Assembly (NCBI GenBank): GCA_016182965.1
Contig: JACPFM010000106.1
Coordinates: 1 to 64,000 of the forward strand
Source of the DNA: Deltaproteobacteria bacterium
Lineage (GTDB): Bacteria > Myxococcota_A > Polyangia > Polyangiales > JADJMO01
DNA length: 64,000 bases
Direction of reading: 5' to 3'
The position numbers were made by a program, and so were the translations under genes. Position 1 is the first letter of the stretch; each line of letters opens with the position of its first letter. Positions 63,937 to 64,000 of the stretch are shown one piece after another. The notes under the pieces were generated by a model. That model ran no database searches, was not told the origin of the DNA, and worked only from the letters and a program-made list of their open reading frames with translations.

Positions 63937-64000
63937 CTACCGCGACGACGCGTGCGCGGCGACGCGTGCGCAGCGTGCCCACTCGAGGGCGTCGCTCAGG
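63937..64000 (-). CDS. Possible 3' end of a gene continuing beyond the window
   Basis: On the minus strand the sequence reads LSDALEWARCARVAAHASSR then a TAG at 63939-63937, which touches the last heptamer unit. It may be the C-terminus of a convergent gene. Twenty codons are too few to be sure. Confidence 0.3.
   Translation of the reverse strand, partial: LSDALEWARCARVAAHASSR

Overview
The window is a very GC-rich, gene-dense bacterial chromosome segment that looks like a myxobacterium (Myxococcota, most likely Polyangia). The evidence is the gene complement: FHA-domain proteins, a PP2C phosphatase, a Ser/Thr kinase fused to an RDD membrane domain, many TPR or low-complexity lipoproteins with Asp/Ala/Ser/Pro-rich linkers, a PilC/PilS pair, formylglycine-type and zinc-ribbon proteins, and frequent GTG or TTG starts. 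The taxonomic call is inference; no marker rRNA is present, and I saw no tRNA, CRISPR array, insertion sequence or phage.

Layout. 1-2.1 kb: a DedA protein (cut by the window edge), aspartate kinase and a ribbon-helix-helix regulator with a promoter/operator. 2.1-6.7 kb: a signalling cluster (FHA-trypsin protease, PP2C phosphatase, zinc-ribbon double-FHA protein). 6.8-13.7 kb: an outer-membrane-type protein, an acidic protein, a TPR lipoprotein, threonine aldolase, a 2-hydroxyacid dehydrogenase, PilS-like kinase and PilC. 13.7-23 kb: a class C serine hydrolase, two related lipoproteins (one broken by a glyS-like segment), RlmI-like methyltransferase, a FliO-like protein, purine nucleoside phosphorylase, a methyltransferase-pseudouridine synthase fusion, a TPR lipoprotein and a glutaredoxin-like protein. 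23-34 kb: AlkD-like glycosylase, metallophosphoesterase, a MATCAP/DUF1704 metalloprotease, SppA, an AsmA/GspN-like protein, EamA transporter, MarR regulator and a second, reciprocal pseudouridine synthase-methyltransferase fusion. 34-46.5 kb: mostly surface lipoproteins, plus a metallophosphoesterase-endonuclease V pair, a multi-zinc-ribbon protein, an ethylbenzene-dehydrogenase-type haem protein and an FGE-like protein. 46.5-57.9 kb: iron alcohol dehydrogenase, kinase-RDD, arylsulfotransferase, a large exported protein, a glutamine synthetase homologue and an ABC-F ATPase. 58-64 kb: a DUF2760-Hsp70-Hsp70 (DUF3731) chaperone operon.

Genes are tightly packed, with many 1- or 4-nt start/stop overlaps that indicate translational coupling. 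The most unusual non-coding signal is a set of five intergenic elements built from tandem 7-bp units in inverted arms around a core. There are two sequence families, GTCGTCA/TGACGAC and GGTCGAA/TTCGACC. One splits the chaperone operon and another closes it around a CTCTCG hexamer array. Other notable items are the glyS-like insertion in a lipoprotein gene, the two reciprocal RNA-modification fusions, a probable autoregulated and nearly leaderless ribbon-helix-helix promoter, a run of hairpins ahead of a lipoprotein gene, and three GACGTTT boxes at exact 11-bp spacing.
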